Shown here: in pieces, positions 19,115 through 27,324 of the stretch
Layout: the number at the start of each line of letters is the position of its first letter
How positions within the stretch are numbered: the first letter of the stretch is position 1
Assembly (NCBI GenBank): GCA_963575745.1
Contig: CAUYUJ010003634.1
Location: 50,001-77,324, forward strand
Source of the DNA: Prorocentrum cordatum
Taxonomy: Eukaryota > Sar > Dinophyceae > Prorocentrales > Prorocentraceae
DNA length: 27,324 nucleotides
Direction of reading: 5' to 3'
Program-made: the position numbers and the translations under genes
The notes under the pieces: model-generated
The model's database searches: none
What the model was told of the DNA's origin: nothing
Seen by the model: only the letters and a program-made list of their open reading frames with translations

Positions 19115-19476
19115 CTCGGGATCTTGAACAAAGCATCATCGCAACACATCGACGATGATAAGAATCAGAGTCCCATGTAGCTTTGATGGGACAGTGATTG
19201 CAGAGTCAGCGTTCGTGCAGGACCCCCTGTATTGCGGCCCATCACAGCAGAGCGTACCATACCAAACAAAATGGTATATCCAGACTGGGCTAGGCTGACA
19301 CGCGCGTGGACGAGATTTGTTCCGCAGCCACGCGCGGTCAATGAATAATAGTCTGGCCCGTACGCGTGTGATCAGCGCCCGAACGACGATCCGTCAAGGA
19401 AACTGGATCGTCCAATAGTGGAATCGCGCACGGGTGAGATATATCACGAACCTCTGCCTTACATGTCGCCACTAAC
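19115..19476 (-). other. intron between exons b and c (inferred)
   Basis: Starts GTTAGT on the minus strand after GAGGAG, and ends at AG before 19114 with a T-rich GCTTTGTTC stretch shortly upstream. It is 362 bp, has no long open frame, and is lower in GC than the exons. Confidence 0.45.
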
Positions 19477-19861
19477 CTCCTCGCCCTCTTCCTCCTCATC
19501 AGAGTCGTTGCCGCCTTGAACTTTGTCGCCTGTCACCCCGAGCATGGCCAGCTTGCTCGGCACCGTGCCCGGGACGGTCTTTGGGCAACTGTATCCTGAG
19601 GCTCCACCAGGGGCGGCATGGTTCCTCATCCACTGCGTGTGGGACGTCAGGTCGAAGTTGCTAGGCGTTGGAGCGTTGAGGAGCTCTGGGTCGGGGTACC
19701 GCAGCGGCCACTTGTGGTGTGGGTCGCGGTCCCAGAAGCGAATCACGTCAAACCACAGGTGCGTATCGAGGTGGGCATTCACACAGTGCAGCTGGCAGAA
19801 GCTCATGTCGATGGGCGTCTCCTTCTTGTGCGGGAAGCGCCCTTCTGCCTCGCTTTGGTTC
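19477..19861 (-). CDS. second visible exon of the 18959-20930 gene
   Basis: Seen: one completing base plus 128 codons on the minus strand, starting NQSEAEGRFPHKKETP, with a Trp/His/Pro-rich middle (RFWDRDPHHKWPLRYPDPEL) and an acidic end (NDSDEEEEGEE). The acceptor is TTTTGCAG at 19869-19862 after a pyrimidine-rich stretch, the clearest splice site in the window. At the other end GAGGAG is followed by GTTAGT. If that donor is not used the protein ends five codons later (VSGDM, TAA at 19461-19459) with an acidic tail. No domain recognised. Confidence 0.7.
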
Positions 19862-20051
19862 CTGCAAAAGGGCCCCGGGAAAGACAAAAGAACCGATACA
19901 GATTCTGATAAGTTTTGTATTTTCCATATTTCCTGAATGTTGCTCTTCCCCCCAATTTCCCATACCGTAGTTTCTCAGATCATCATGGAAAGCAGCGGTT
20001 ACGCATGCTTGTGTTCATTTATCCCTCCTGATCCTGGCCCTCCAAATGCAC
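19862..20051 (-). other. 190-bp intron between exons a and b
   Basis: Minus strand: exon a ends ...GGCTTG, the intron begins GTGCATTTGG and ends CCCTTTTGCAG, and exon b begins G. The split codon becomes TGG (Trp). The intron contains in-frame stops, so reading through would end the protein at a TGA about 38 bp past the donor. It is richer in A/T than both exons. Confidence 0.7.
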
Positions 20052-20930
20052 CAAGCCACCCATCTGTGTCTTGGTCTGATGGCATCGACAATGGTCAGGG
20101 CGAGCACAGCTTTGTTCTTGCATGAGCCAGGCACCCTAGAGTGCTCGACGGCACGGAGATTGCCTAGGCTGGGAACGCCGCCGTTGTTCCAGATCTTTTT
20201 GAGTACCTTTCCGAAATCATCCACCCAGTCGTGGTTGAAAGGAATTTTGTAATTTGACCGTATCATAGAATCCATGGCCTGGCCCTCAGCCTTTGTCCAA
20301 GAGCGGGTCGATAGCATCGTGATCAGGGACGCCACGTACATCATGTGCCCGTTCTTGTCTGTAGGGTCCGAGTCATTGCCGCCATCTGCTGTGAGCTCCG
20401 CTCGCAACCAATCTGGGAGCAGTTTCCTGATGATGGACGTCAGGAGGTTTCTGTACTCAGCGGACCTCATACCGATGGTCTGCCGAAGCACAGCAGGATA
20501 GGAGACACATGGCTCTGCACTGACGAGGACGCAGTCGTTCGGATCGTGCATCATGAACTTCGCGTACATGTCACCCCATGCTTTCTTGTTCTGGAATTTC
20601 CTGAGCACCACCTCACTGCTGCTGCCAATCTTCTGCCTCTTGAGCACGATCGTGTAAGGATCGATTTTCTCCATGATAAGTATGTCTTCTGGTGTTACAT
20701 CGTGCAAAGCAAAGCTGGTTGCCGCTTTGCTGTACGTTCTGGCAACAGTCTCTGTTTTGATTAAGTCGCTCATCTCACAGCACGCCCACACACCTTTCGG
20801 AGCTTGTGACAGCTGGCTCAGAGTGGAGGTCAGGGAAGATAGGTCCAACAATGACGAATCGAACATGGACCCCATCCCCTCCGGATTTGCCTCCTTATCG
20901 CTCAGAGACACAAGGCCGAATCCGCCGACC
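20052..20930 (-). CDS. first visible exon of an unrecognised multi-exon gene
   Basis: Seen: 292 uninterrupted codons plus split bases on the minus strand. The protein-like sequence begins VGGFGLVSLSDKEANPEGMG and includes VARTYSKAATSFALHDVTPE, KLLPDWLRAELTADGGNDSD and IPFNHDWVDDFGKVLKKIWN. The exon is taken to start after CTAG at 20931 because an in-frame TGA lies just upstream and no ATG precedes the protein-like part, so upstream exons are expected at higher coordinates or outside the window. If translation began here, the first ATG would be 19 codons in. No transmembrane or signal segment is seen, the chain looks soluble and partly helical, and no domain is recognised. Joined in phase to 19861-19477 and 19114-18959 it gives at least 473 residues. 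Confidence 0.75.
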
Positions 20931-20939
20931 CTAGCTTGT

Positions 20940-21970
20940 CATGGGTTAGAAGGCGATGGGGGCGTTTGGCTGTACACCTCCCCCTGATCCCCTCTGCCCG
21001 AAATTGGCCGCCAGGTCCAGGAGGCCCTCCGAGATGGGGAAACAACAAGATACCGATACCGCTACTCCCCGCGCATTTTGAGGGGTGCATTCTGACCGTG
21101 GTTTCGAAGATAATCCAGCCGTGGCGACAAGAGCTCTCCAGGACGAGCAGCTGTCTCGGTATCTTTTAACCCCCTGACGAGATGGCCCGATATGGTTTCT
21201 CTGGGTGGGCACGGTGGTCCAACTTGGCGATGGGTGGCCCTAAGAAGGCCCCATCTTCGTGCCGAAAGCCACCACGGGCTCTCAGGTGGCTCCGCAGAGG
21301 GGCCCCCGAGAGTCCAAGATTACCTAACTCTTTCGAATTTTCACATGGCGCTGTCATTTCCCGCTTCCTGGTTTACGATGGTCGTTGGATGGGCCTCAGA
21401 GGCCTCCGAGGCCCCGACACAACGACCCAAAAATGGGCATGGCCCCATGATTACCCCACGATTGCACCACATTGCACCACGGGCCCCCAACTGGCCTCCG
21501 AGGCACACCTAGCATGGCACCAAACCAGCTCGAGAACGTCTCAAGACGGCACAGGTCTCCCCCAATTGGAAACGGTCGGCCACGCGCGTGTCTACGAGGC
21601 CATAATCGACACGTGCTAGCTATACCCCTTGGGAGCCCAGCTCTGGGGGCTCCGAATCCCATGCGTCTTCGCGATAGCAACAGGTCGTTGGATATACACC
21701 CGGGAAGACCCGGGTTGGCCACGCGAGGCCCCCGCCCACTCTCACTTGTCACATGTCTGAGCGCCGCGGATGGTGGCACCCTTTATACCCTGAGGCCCAA
21801 CTAAGAAGCAACGAACCACTGCAGCCACACTCGGCTCTGCCACCGAACTTCGAAAAGCTCTCCTCGGCCCGCGGGCGCACGTCCAGCGGCACGCGGCCCC
21901 CCGGCATCAAACACACGCGCTGGCTCGGTTCGGCCGTAGCCATATCGCGCACCGGACCGGTTCGCGTAAT
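20940..21970. other. no supported gene; faded reversed repeats
   Basis: The 10-bp inverted pair AAGATACCGA (21047-21056) and TCGGTATCTT (21156-21165) lies upstream of the minus-strand gene. From 21190 to 21600 there are faded units of the CCAAGATGGCC type. I found no convincing upstream exon of the 18959-20930 gene. Confidence 0.4.
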
Positions 21971-21973
21971 GCG

Positions 21974-22163
21974 GGATGACGATTAATAAAAAAATGGGGG
22001 GGAACGATTGAAAAAATAGTTTTCTGCTATCTCTGCACAAGTTTCTGACTGGAGGAGGACGATTAAAACAAATAGTTTTCCAGCCCGCGGCCGGTTTTTT
22101 CTAATCGCCATCCCGAGCGCCGCCGCGTGAACACGACCCCCGGTCATTTATTAATCGACATCC
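21974..22163. mobile_element. MITE-like element with 17-bp terminal inverted repeats
   Basis: GGATGACGATTAATAAA at 21974-21990 pairs with TTTATTAATCGACATCC at 22147-22163, with one mismatch in 17. Two inner direct repeats (GAACGATTGAAAAAATAGTT near 21999 and GGACGATTAAAACAAATAGT near 22058) and an inner inverted copy (TTTTCTAATCGCCATCC near 22097) share the CGATTAA core. The element is 190 bp and AT-richer than its surroundings, with no coding capacity. I could not see a clear target-site duplication. Confidence 0.6.
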
Positions 22164-22372
22164 TCCAGAAGGCTCTTTCCAGCGGGCTCGGCAGGCGACC
22201 GCACGATGCTGCTGAGAGCCTCCGTGCCAAGGACCTCGCACCCCTGAGACACACGAAGCAAAGAACGCAACGAACTTGGACGGCAAAAAAATGGGACACT
22301 GTCAGATCTGGCGGCTCTGATAGATGCATCGGGCGCCGCGCCGCGGCCTTCCCTTGGGGGTCCAAAAAAACA
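22164..22372. other. unique sequence without a gene
   Basis: No repeat or supported open frame seen. Confidence 0.3.
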
Positions 22373-22438
22373 TGCGGTGACAGACCGCGCAGTGACCTCG
22401 AAATCCCAAGAGACCTCACCGCGCGGTCCGTCACCGCA
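22373..22438. repeat. 23-bp inverted repeat, two mismatches
   Basis: TGCGGTGACAGACCGCGCAG (left arm 22373-22395) pairs with the arm at 22416-22438 around a 20-bp spacer. Within the arms GACCGCGC gives the structure further symmetry. Confidence 0.85.
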
Positions 22439-22629
22439 CGACCTGCGGACCTCGGAGGCCCTGGTCGCCCGAGACGTCCTCGCCCCAAAAACGTGCGGCG
22501 AACCCGGCGCCACGCTGACTCACCACGCGGTGCGGTCATCACACCGTTCGGGGGCCCCCGATTCTCAGCGCCTTCTGGAACGCTCTGAGAGCTATCTGGA
22601 ACGCTCCGGAACGATTCGGCCCCAGAGAT

Positions 22630-22800
22630 CCGACGTCGTGATTTTTTCAATACGGGGCCCCCGGAGGTCTCGACCCGTTCCCCGGGACCGGTTTTTCATC
22701 CTGAGTCGTTTTTTGACGGTCCCGGGGCCCGGCGAGGGCCCCTTGGGGCCGAAAATGGCGAAAAACCTCCGTCTTGATTTTTTCAATACGTTGGATCTCT
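22630..22800 (+). repeat. dispersed copy related to the 11.8-kb repeat
   Basis: TTTTCATCCTGAGTCGTTTT, then TGACGGTCCCGGG, then GGGGCCGAAAAT and GATTTTTTCAATACG occur in the same order as at 11771-11880. GATTTTTTCAATACG is itself repeated at about 22641 and 22786, so the element may be bounded by direct repeats of about 15 bp. Confidence 0.7.
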
Positions 22801-22967
22801 GGGGGCCTGCCCGAGACACGGGCTCTGCCCAGACCAGGCAGGCCCTCCGCCAGCGCACCGGCCCGGCCTGGCCCGCACCCCCTCGCGCGCCCCCTCGCGG
22901 GAGGAGGGGCGCCGCCTGCCCCGGGCCCCCTGGGCGCCACGAGGGCGGCCAACGCTGCCTTACCGTC

Positions 22968-23278
22968 CCCCTCCTCCTCCTCCTCCTCCTCCTCCTCCTC
23001 CTCCTCCTCCTCCTCCTCCTCCTCCTCCCCATCCTCCTCCTCCTCCTCCTCCTCCTCCTCCTCCTCCTCCTCCCTCCTCCTCCTCCTCCTCCTCCCCATC
23101 CTCCGCCGCCTCCGGCTCCTTCTCCTCCGCCTCTCCTCCTCCTCCTCCTCCTCCTCCTCCTCCTCCTCCTCCTCCTCCTCCGCCCCATCCTCCGCCGCCT
23201 CCGGCTCCTTCTCCTCCGCCTCCTCCTCCGCCTCCTCCTCCTCCTCCTCCTCCTTCTCCTTCTCCTCCTCCTCCTCGT
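22968..23278 (+). repeat. long CTC/TCC microsatellite
   Basis: About 310 bp of nearly pure (CTC)n. It is interrupted by CCATCC and by two copies of CATCCTCCGCCGCCTCCGGC followed by TCCTTCTCC (near 23098 and 23187), which show internal segment duplication. Open frames over it are artefacts. Confidence 0.97.
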
Positions 23279-23620
23279 GTAGGCGGCGGCAAACCGCGCC
23301 AAACCGCATCAGCCTCTCGGAGCAGGGGCTCCGGAAGGACGACGCTGCCTCTCTGCGGGTCGCTGTGCGCCGCGGGCCTCGGCGGCCCACGCCCACCCCG
23401 AAGCGCCTCAGACCTCCTGTGGCCCCTGGAGAGCTCGCCCTCAAACCTGCAGGCAAAGCACTGGGGACATTTTTCCCCCCCCGGCCCGACAGGCCGGGGC
23501 CCGCCGGCCTGCCGGGGCCACCGGCGGAGACACGCGGCGCCACCCCGGCCTGCCACGACGGCGGCCGTCGGGCTCAGCGGTGCCGAGCATCCCGACAGTC
23601 CCGCCCCGCTCGTCCGCCAC

Positions 23621-23621
<1 letters not shown>

Positions 23622-23660
<39 letters not shown>

Positions 23661-23685
23661 CACACACACGCACACACACACACAC
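23622..23685 (+). repeat. CA microsatellite
   Basis: (CA)n with two CG interruptions. Confidence 0.97.
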
Positions 23686-23700
23686 TGACTACCTACCAGA

Positions 23701-23834
23701 CCACCCCAACCCAACCCGAAGACCCGAATTTCGGGATGGGGTAAGGGTTCCACATGTGTTTGTTCGATGTTTCCCGACCCCCCCCCCACTGGAAATCGAG
23801 AGTAAATCTGAGCCTTCGGGTTGGGTTGGGGTGG
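23701..23834. repeat. foldback repeat, 21-bp perfect arms
   Basis: The left arm 23701-23721 (CCACCCCAACCCAACCCGAA plus G) and the right arm 23814-23834 are exact reverse complements. Just inside is a perfect small palindrome CCCGAA T TTCGGG (23723-23735). CA tracts lie on both outer sides (23622-23685 and 23848-23872), in the same orientation on the top strand and therefore not part of the inverted repeat. Confidence 0.95.
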
Positions 23835-23847
23835 ATTCGAAGGTGGT

Positions 23848-23872
23848 GACACACACACACACACACACACAC
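23848..23872 (+). repeat. short CA microsatellite
   Basis: (CA)n just outside the right arm of the foldback repeat. Confidence 0.95.
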
Positions 23873-24428
23873 CGCGGCCGCCAAAACCCCGGCTATCCCG
23901 CCGAGCCCGCCAGCGAGCGTTCCGCGGCCGCGTGGACCCAGGAAGCCCGGGCATCCCTGAGCATCCCGCCTCGCCGGGCACCGAGCATTGAAGAGATGGA
24001 GCCATGCCACGACCAGTCAGACATGCCAGCCGCTGCGGCGTCGCGTCGTCCGACGACATTGAGAACTGATATCAAGAAAGGACAACCACCATCGGCATGA
24101 CGAACCCACCTCAAAAACAGGCACCAAGAGCGCCACCCAGGACATACATCAACAACATACGTCAATAAGAGACACCCAAAGCAGATAGTACGAACACGCG
24201 CCACAAGCAAACATTCAGAACAAGTGAAACCAAAATAAACCACGGACCATCACCATATCACGCTCGAGTAACAGATGCAAAGACCTAGCTAGCACCAAGC
24301 ACTGATGCAAGAACACACATCAAGCACAGTATACAACAACACTTGACACCAAAACAAACAAGATATCAAGACGGTGAATGGAACGCACGAACTAAAGGGG
24401 TAAACACATGTAAGGTAAGACGAATTAC
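23873..24428. other. non-coding; possible minus-strand intron
   Basis: 24090-24428 is low in GC and A/C-rich on the plus strand, hence T/G-rich on the minus strand. It begins (minus strand) with GTAATTCG right after an open frame at 24681-24429. This is how an intron of that frame would look; the downstream border is not determinable. Confidence 0.35.
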
Positions 24429-24681
24429 CTCCAGCAAAACGCATTTGGCCAACTCGATGTGGCGCAAGAGATACAATCTCGTAAAGGCCGCCTTGAAGAA
24501 TGCGCACACCCATCGTGCAAGCGGCTGCGAGCACAGCATTTCGTGTGGAATGGTTCGAGCAGCAGCTAAAGGCTACCCAGCCCGACTCCGCCAGAACCCG
24601 CGGCGAAAAGGTCCAGAAAGAACCGAAAGCATGAAAACAAAAGCTGTGGTGCTCTGCATCCTCACGGCGCGCCCCGGGCAG
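24429..24681 (-). CDS. short protein-like exon of unknown function
   Basis: About 84 codons are open on the minus strand between an upstream TGA and a possible donor (GGAG then GTAATTCG). Segments such as SFWTFSPRVLAESGWVAFSC and MGVRILQGGLYEIVSLAPHR look like real protein. It lies directly downstream of the left copy of the direct repeat that flanks the reverse-transcriptase remnant, so it may belong to host sequence at the insertion site or to another part of the element. No family recognised. Confidence 0.3.
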
Positions 24682-24707
24682 TCAGCCCACATGCGCCGAA
24701 AGCATGA

Positions 24708-25267
24708 TTCAAAACTCCGCGATGCGTGCAGGGCAACCCTGTTCAGCGTCTGGTTTCTGAAGCCGCTGGGCCCGATCTTAAAATAACTAGAAGCTCGCGG
24801 TGGCCCTCCGAGAAGTCCACGAAGGCGCGCTTGAAAGCTCGACCTGCTTCAGCACCGACATCAACGTCAAGAGTATCCTCAGCGTCCCAGGGCTTGCCAT
24901 TCACAATATAGCAACGAGCTTTGGCGATACACCTCATAAAATGCTCAATGCGTTTTCGGCACCCTGGCCAATGCGGCCCGCGGGTCTAAAGCTGTCCTTT
25001 CGCATCCACAACGGCCTGCGTGAGCTTCAGCACGAGGTGGCCGCCGCTACCGCTCGCCCCGAGCAAGCACCCGCGACCTTCAGCACAGCGCACAAAAGCG
25101 AAGCCCATGGCCTCGATATGCTGCTTCATGGAGTTACCCAAGAAACATGACAAGCATACCCTCACTTGCGCGCCATCTCGAGCAAGAGAGAGGGCAGCGA
25201 AGCACCGAAAGCTTTTTTCGCAACTACGTGTGAGAGAGCTGCTGTTTGCTGCTGGTCTTGTGATCCA
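24708..25267 (-). repeat. flanking direct repeat, copy 1 (560 bp)
   Basis: From TTCAAAACTCCGCGATGCGT at 24708 to TCTTGTGATCCA ending at 25267 it matches 26589-27021, with only scattered substitutions by eye, plus one 127-bp segment (24891-25017) absent from copy 2. Confidence 0.92.
24743..25267 (-). pseudogene. Cys-rich reading frame in repeat copy 1, one stop
   Basis: One minus-strand frame runs through the whole repeat, from WITRPAANSSSLTRSCEKSF through RVCLSCF, GFAFVRCAEGRGCLL and LKLTQAVVDAKGQL. It then meets a single TAG and continues with PGCRKRIEHFMRCIAKARCY and DAEDTLDVDV to a final stop near 24743. Paired cysteines (C-x5-C, C-x2-C, C-x5-C) suggest a metal-binding fold, but no family is recognised. 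That the frame stays protein-like on both sides of the TAG argues for a recently disabled gene rather than chance. Confidence 0.45.
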
Positions 25268-25439
25268 GCTCTGGGCGTGTGTGCACCCTCACGCCTAGCA
25301 AACTCCTGGGACCAAATGGCTTGCGGAAGATGACAACAATGATATTCCACCCACCTACCCCAGCCTAGCTCCGCATGCATTGGCGAGCATGTGCGCCAAT
25401 GTCGGTAAAAATCTGTAGTACGAGACCCTTATTTGCGGC

Positions 25440-26570
25440 ACCTACCCTAGCGAGCGCATCAAGATCGATCGAAGCACTTCGTCCTGAAGGAAGGACGCAA
25501 TAGCTTTCGGCATTGCGCCCTCCAGCGCAGGATGGAAAGGAAGCTTGCACCAGGTGGCCCCTATGCTTCGTCTCTGCGAGGCTCGTGGCGCTGCCCCGGC
25601 GCACACGGGCTCTGCAGTGACCCGCCCCACCTGGTCTCGAGTGCATGACATCGAGAGTCTACTTATGAATTCGTTTTCTGCGGCGGAAACAAAGATGGTG
25701 ACGAACATGAGTGTTTCAGATACTGTAGTCGAGCCCTCGGCCATGACAGATGGACATGCACGGGGTGTGCACTCGACCACAGAAGGGGGACTGAGAGTGT
25801 CGTATCTTTGAATTTTGGCCGTATTCCCAAACGACGGGGTCGGATGCTGATGCATATTTCGAACCATCCGACACTCTCCCTGCCGAATTTATCGACTTCG
25901 AGCACGGAAGAATCAGAACGGCGTCTGAGACCTCTCACGAAGAGTCCCCGAGAACGAGCATGCCTGCCAATGATAATGTCGTCGCGGAATCTGAGGTACG
26001 CGCTGATGTCGCGCACGCCCATCTTTCCATCCTGGTCGAAAGTGCGAGGTCGGCGACCTCCCCGCTGCGAGGGAGGCCCATCCCCGAGCCCCGGATTACC
26101 TTCCGGAGTCTGTCAGGCCAGCCCAAGAAGAATCCGCAGAGCCCTCTCGATCAAACTCTTCAGAGTGGGATCTGTGAACCAAGAAAGAACATCAGAGATC
26201 AGCTCGCCGATGGAGCCGGACATGTAGAATTCCCGAACGTCCACCGTGCAAATCAAGTCCGAAGTTTCCACGCTCACAGTCTTCAGCCTGTCTACTGCTG
26301 CTGTCGTGTCTTTCACGATGTGGGGAAATCTCGAAGACGACGTCGCAAATGGACTGATAACCACTTGGCAAGCAAACAGAAATTGTAGCGACCTGCGGCA
26401 TGAATGCTTCGAAAAACGATGGCTCCCTGAGGCTTGTGTTTTGCAGGTATTGATTAATCTTGCTCGGATACTGTGTCCAGCAAAAGATAAAGATCTGAGA
26501 ATGTCCTTTGCGATTGGCGCACCCTCCCACTTTTCAATGTCACGTGCTAGCCTGCAATATGATTTCGCGA
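25440..26570 (-). pseudogene. reverse transcriptase, frameshifted remnant
   Basis: Minus strand, in order: INTCKTQ (26431-26460) followed in another frame by FRSIHAAGRYNF, both like the N-terminal RT blocks; ICTVDVREFYMSG (26215-26253), motif A with its Asp; GMGLPRSGEVADLAL (about 26042-26095), motif B; YLRFRDDIIIG (25966-26001), the catalytic motif C with the Asp pair; ESVGWFEI (25855-25878); SSAHPVHVHLSWP (about 25741-25775), and WCKLPFHPAL near 25540, typical of the C-terminal part. Motifs A, B and C lie in different frames, and the TGA after ILLGLA cuts the frame between A and B, so no full protein can be made. No endonuclease or protease domain is evident in the window. Confidence 0.7.
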
Positions 26571-26588
26571 CGGTGTCAAAATTGATGG

Positions 26589-27021
26589 TTCAAAACTCCG
26601 CGATGCGTGCAGGGCAACCCTGTTCAGCGTCTGGTTTCTGAAGCCACTGGGCCCGACCTTAAAATAACTAGAAGCTTGCGGTGGCCCTCCGAGAAGTCCT
26701 CAAAGTCACGTTTGAAAGCTGGACCTGCTTCAGTATCGACATCAACGTCAAGAGTATCCTCAGCGTCCCAGGCGTGAGCTTCAGCACGAGGTGGCCGCCT
26801 CTACCGCTCGCCCCGAGCAAGCACCCGCGGCCTTCAGCACAGCGCACGAAGGCGAAGCCCATGGCCTCGATGTGCTGCTCCATGGAGTCACCCGAGAAAC
26901 ATGACAAGCATACCCTCACTTGCGCGTCATCTCGAGCAAGAGAGAGGGCAGCGAGGCACCGAAAGCTTTTCTCGCAACTACGTGTGAGAGAGCTGCTGTT
27001 TGCTGCTGGTCTTGTGATCCA
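26589..27021 (-). repeat. flanking direct repeat, copy 2 (433 bp)
   Basis: Direct copy of 24708-25267 lacking 127 bp. The junction reads CCCAGGCGTGAGC where copy 1 has CCCAGG ... GCGTGAGC, a one-base microhomology that fits a deletion. Confidence 0.92.
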
Positions 27022-27180
27022 CACCGTGAGCGTTGAGCCCACCGGCGATCTTGGCACCACCAGGTGGTCCGAGCCCGCGCGGTAGCTCGAAGCAGACTCT
27101 GCTGGTCGGAGCGGAGCGCGGCGCCCGTCGCGGGCAGGCCCACGGGCGGACTGCGGGATGGCAACACGATGTGTTGCCAT
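26668..27180 (-). pseudogene. Cys-rich reading frame of copy 2, frameshifted by deletion
   Basis: An ATG at 27180-27178 opens a frame that enters the repeat (WITRPAANSSSLTRSCEKSF) and keeps the same Cys pattern as copy 1 as far as GGHLVLKLT. The 127-bp deletion then shifts it into a meaningless tail ending near 26668. The part before 27021 is unique to this copy and Arg/Ala-rich. Its ATG lies in the arm of a 10-bp hairpin. Confidence 0.4.
27158..27180. repeat. 10-bp hairpin followed by a T run
   Basis: ATGGCAACAC (27158-27167), loop GAT, GTGTTGCCAT (27171-27180), then TTTTTTG. It resembles a bacterial-type terminator by chance; in a eukaryote it could be a transposon end or a structured 5' leader of the minus-strand frame. 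Confidence 0.85.
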
Positions 27181-27186
27181 TTTTTG

Positions 27187-27324
27187 TGTGTCTCTCTCTC
27201 TCTCTCTCTTTCTCTCTCTCCCCCCCTCCTCCTCCTCCTTCTCCTCCTCCTCCTCTTCCTCCTCCTCCTCCTCCTCCTCCTCCTCCTTCTCCTCCTCCTC
27301 GTCCTCCTCCTCCTCCTCCTCCTC
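27187..27324 (+). repeat. TC then CTC microsatellite running off the right edge
   Basis: (TC)n at 27190-27219 changes to (CTC)n, which continues to the last base of the window. Confidence 0.97.

Larger units (their letters stand above)
24708..27021 (-). mobile_element. decayed retroelement with flanking direct repeats (Penelope-like candidate)
   Basis: A reverse-transcriptase remnant read on the minus strand (about 26570 to 25440) sits between two direct repeats of 560 bp (24708-25267) and 433 bp (26589-27021) in the same orientation. From family knowledge, Penelope-like elements carry direct pseudo-LTRs produced by partial tandem arrangement. LTR elements would have terminal repeats bounded by TG...CA and gag/protease genes, neither of which is seen. 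Class assignment is inference. Several frame changes in the RT and a 127-bp length difference between the repeats show the copy is dead. Confidence 0.55.

Noticed and set aside
18955-19149. Minus-strand frame with a hydrophobic start overlapping exon c
   Set aside because: The neighbouring frame is more protein-like and ends at a perfect GTGAGT donor.
19258-19276. ATACCA...TGGTAT hairpin
   Set aside because: Six-base arms are expected by chance at this scale.
27158-27186. Rho-independent terminator
   Set aside because: Hairpin plus T run fits the shape, but the window is eukaryotic, so the label would be misleading.

Overview
The window looks like nuclear DNA of a dinoflagellate. It is very GC-rich and dominated by tandem and dispersed repeats. 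The few convincing coding stretches are exon-like, with GT/AG-type boundaries, and they match no bacterial gene arrangement. The genus cannot be told from the sequence; a Prorocentrum-type genome would fit. I saw no operons, tRNA, rRNA or CRISPR array, and no intact copy of the dinoflagellate spliced leader.

Layout. 1-1100: minus-strand coding sequence running off the left edge, with one frame change at a 7-base G run. 1.8-6.4 kb: an 18-bp minisatellite, GAC/GAT, GTC and CCT microsatellites, and two arrays of a ~65-bp repeat, each switching orientation in the middle. 6.7-7.1 kb: a 77-bp minisatellite. 7.1-13.0 kb: a large field of degenerate TCTTGGGGCC-type repeats with a mean spacing of about 10.6 bp, broken by two recurring boxes (A and B), several hairpins and a ~650-bp duplicated block. 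13087-13926: a plus-strand open frame of 279 codons, probably a last exon. 14-18.9 kb: GC-rich non-coding DNA with a 49-bp perfect inverted repeat. 18959-20930: a minus-strand gene with three consistent exons and two introns, encoding a protein I do not recognise. 21-24.4 kb: a MITE-like element, more foldback repeats, and long CTC and CA tracts. 24.4-27.2 kb: a decayed minus-strand reverse-transcriptase element flanked by direct repeats of 560 and 433 bp, resembling a Penelope-like element with pseudo-LTRs.

There is no sign that the genes form one pathway. The most noteworthy structures are the helically phased repeat field with its box architecture, the direct-repeat-flanked reverse-transcriptase element, and a set of long foldback repeats. 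All exon borders are inferred by eye and none is proven.
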